The notes under the pieces were generated by a model. That model was not told the origin of the DNA, did no database searches, and was given only the letters and a program-made list of their open reading frames with translations. From contig NZ_JAGSYD010000005.1 of the NCBI RefSeq assembly GCF_025685575.1, positions 209,992-273,991 on the forward strand: a stretch of 64,000 nucleotides of DNA, in the 5' to 3' direction. The DNA is from Granulicella cerasi. Its GTDB lineage: Bacteria; Acidobacteriota; Terriglobia; Terriglobales; Acidobacteriaceae. The stretch's first letter is position 1. Each line of letters begins with the position of its first letter. Both the position numbers and the translations under genes were made by a program. Positions 63,989 to 64,000 of the stretch are shown piece by piece.

Positions 63989-64000
63989 AGAGGCTGATGC

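Noticed and set aside
1..64000. CRISPR arrays, rRNA, tRNA, intact insertion sequences or prophage
   Set aside because: No regular spaced repeats, RNA gene cores or transposase genes were seen; only the integrase remnant at 58.5 kb.

Overview
The window looks like a chromosome segment from an Acidobacteriota species, most likely class Terriglobia (Granulicella/Edaphobacter/Terriglobus type). This is inferred from content: four Oar-like TonB-dependent receptors with an N-terminal carboxypeptidase-regulatory domain and no SusD partner, many exported glycoside hydrolases (several with Tat-like signals), a DUF1501 plus planctomycete-type cytochrome c pair, an NHL/Ig-repeat surface protein and beta-propeller histidine kinases. 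GC content is high, so long antisense ORFs are common and were discarded. I saw no tRNA, rRNA, CRISPR array or intact insertion sequence.

Region 1 (0-21 kb) is a sugar-use locus: GH31, GH106, a TonB receptor, GH92, a LacI regulator, a sugar-porter MFS, a GH38-type enzyme, an HSL-family esterase, a second MFS and a uridine-phosphorylase-like enzyme. Two nearly identical 14-bp operator-like sites (6359 and 15033) and a possible third by the lacI gene suggest one LacI regulon joining the receptor, the MFS and GH38. The enzyme set points to alpha-mannosides, alpha-glucosides/xylosides and rhamnosides.

Region 2 (21-40 kb) holds a DUF1501/PSD1-cytochrome pair behind a TonB receptor, an AlaA-type aminotransferase, a large NHL/Ig-like exported protein, another TonB receptor and a GH30 enzyme, with strong hairpin terminators between blocks. 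A MarC-family membrane protein follows.

Region 3 (41-58 kb) is the most unusual. It is a dense redox/stress/signalling block: flavin monooxygenase, oxalate-decarboxylase-like bicupin, Dps, haloperoxidase-like hydrolase, a cyclic-nucleotide-domain/thioredoxin-reductase fusion that lacks the CxxC pair, two closely similar NarL-type response regulators, a full beta-propeller histidine kinase, a lone receiver, an Old Yellow Enzyme, a degenerate 'pseudo' histidine kinase with Glu in place of the phospho-acceptor His, a UBP-type zinc finger protein, a small coiled-coil protein, a C-C-hydrolase-like enzyme and an MFS exporter. Eight short inverted repeats of the form YACYC-N4/5-GRGTR lie in its intergenic gaps. 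In two cases the repeat is centred near -42 ahead of a good -10 box. I propose these are binding sites of the paired NarL-type regulators, making the block a co-regulated system.

Region 4 (58-64 kb) has a broken tyrosine-integrase remnant, a GH28-like beta-helix protein with missing catalytic motifs, a shorter TonB receptor, and a small ORF of unknown role at the right edge next to a 15-bp inverted repeat.
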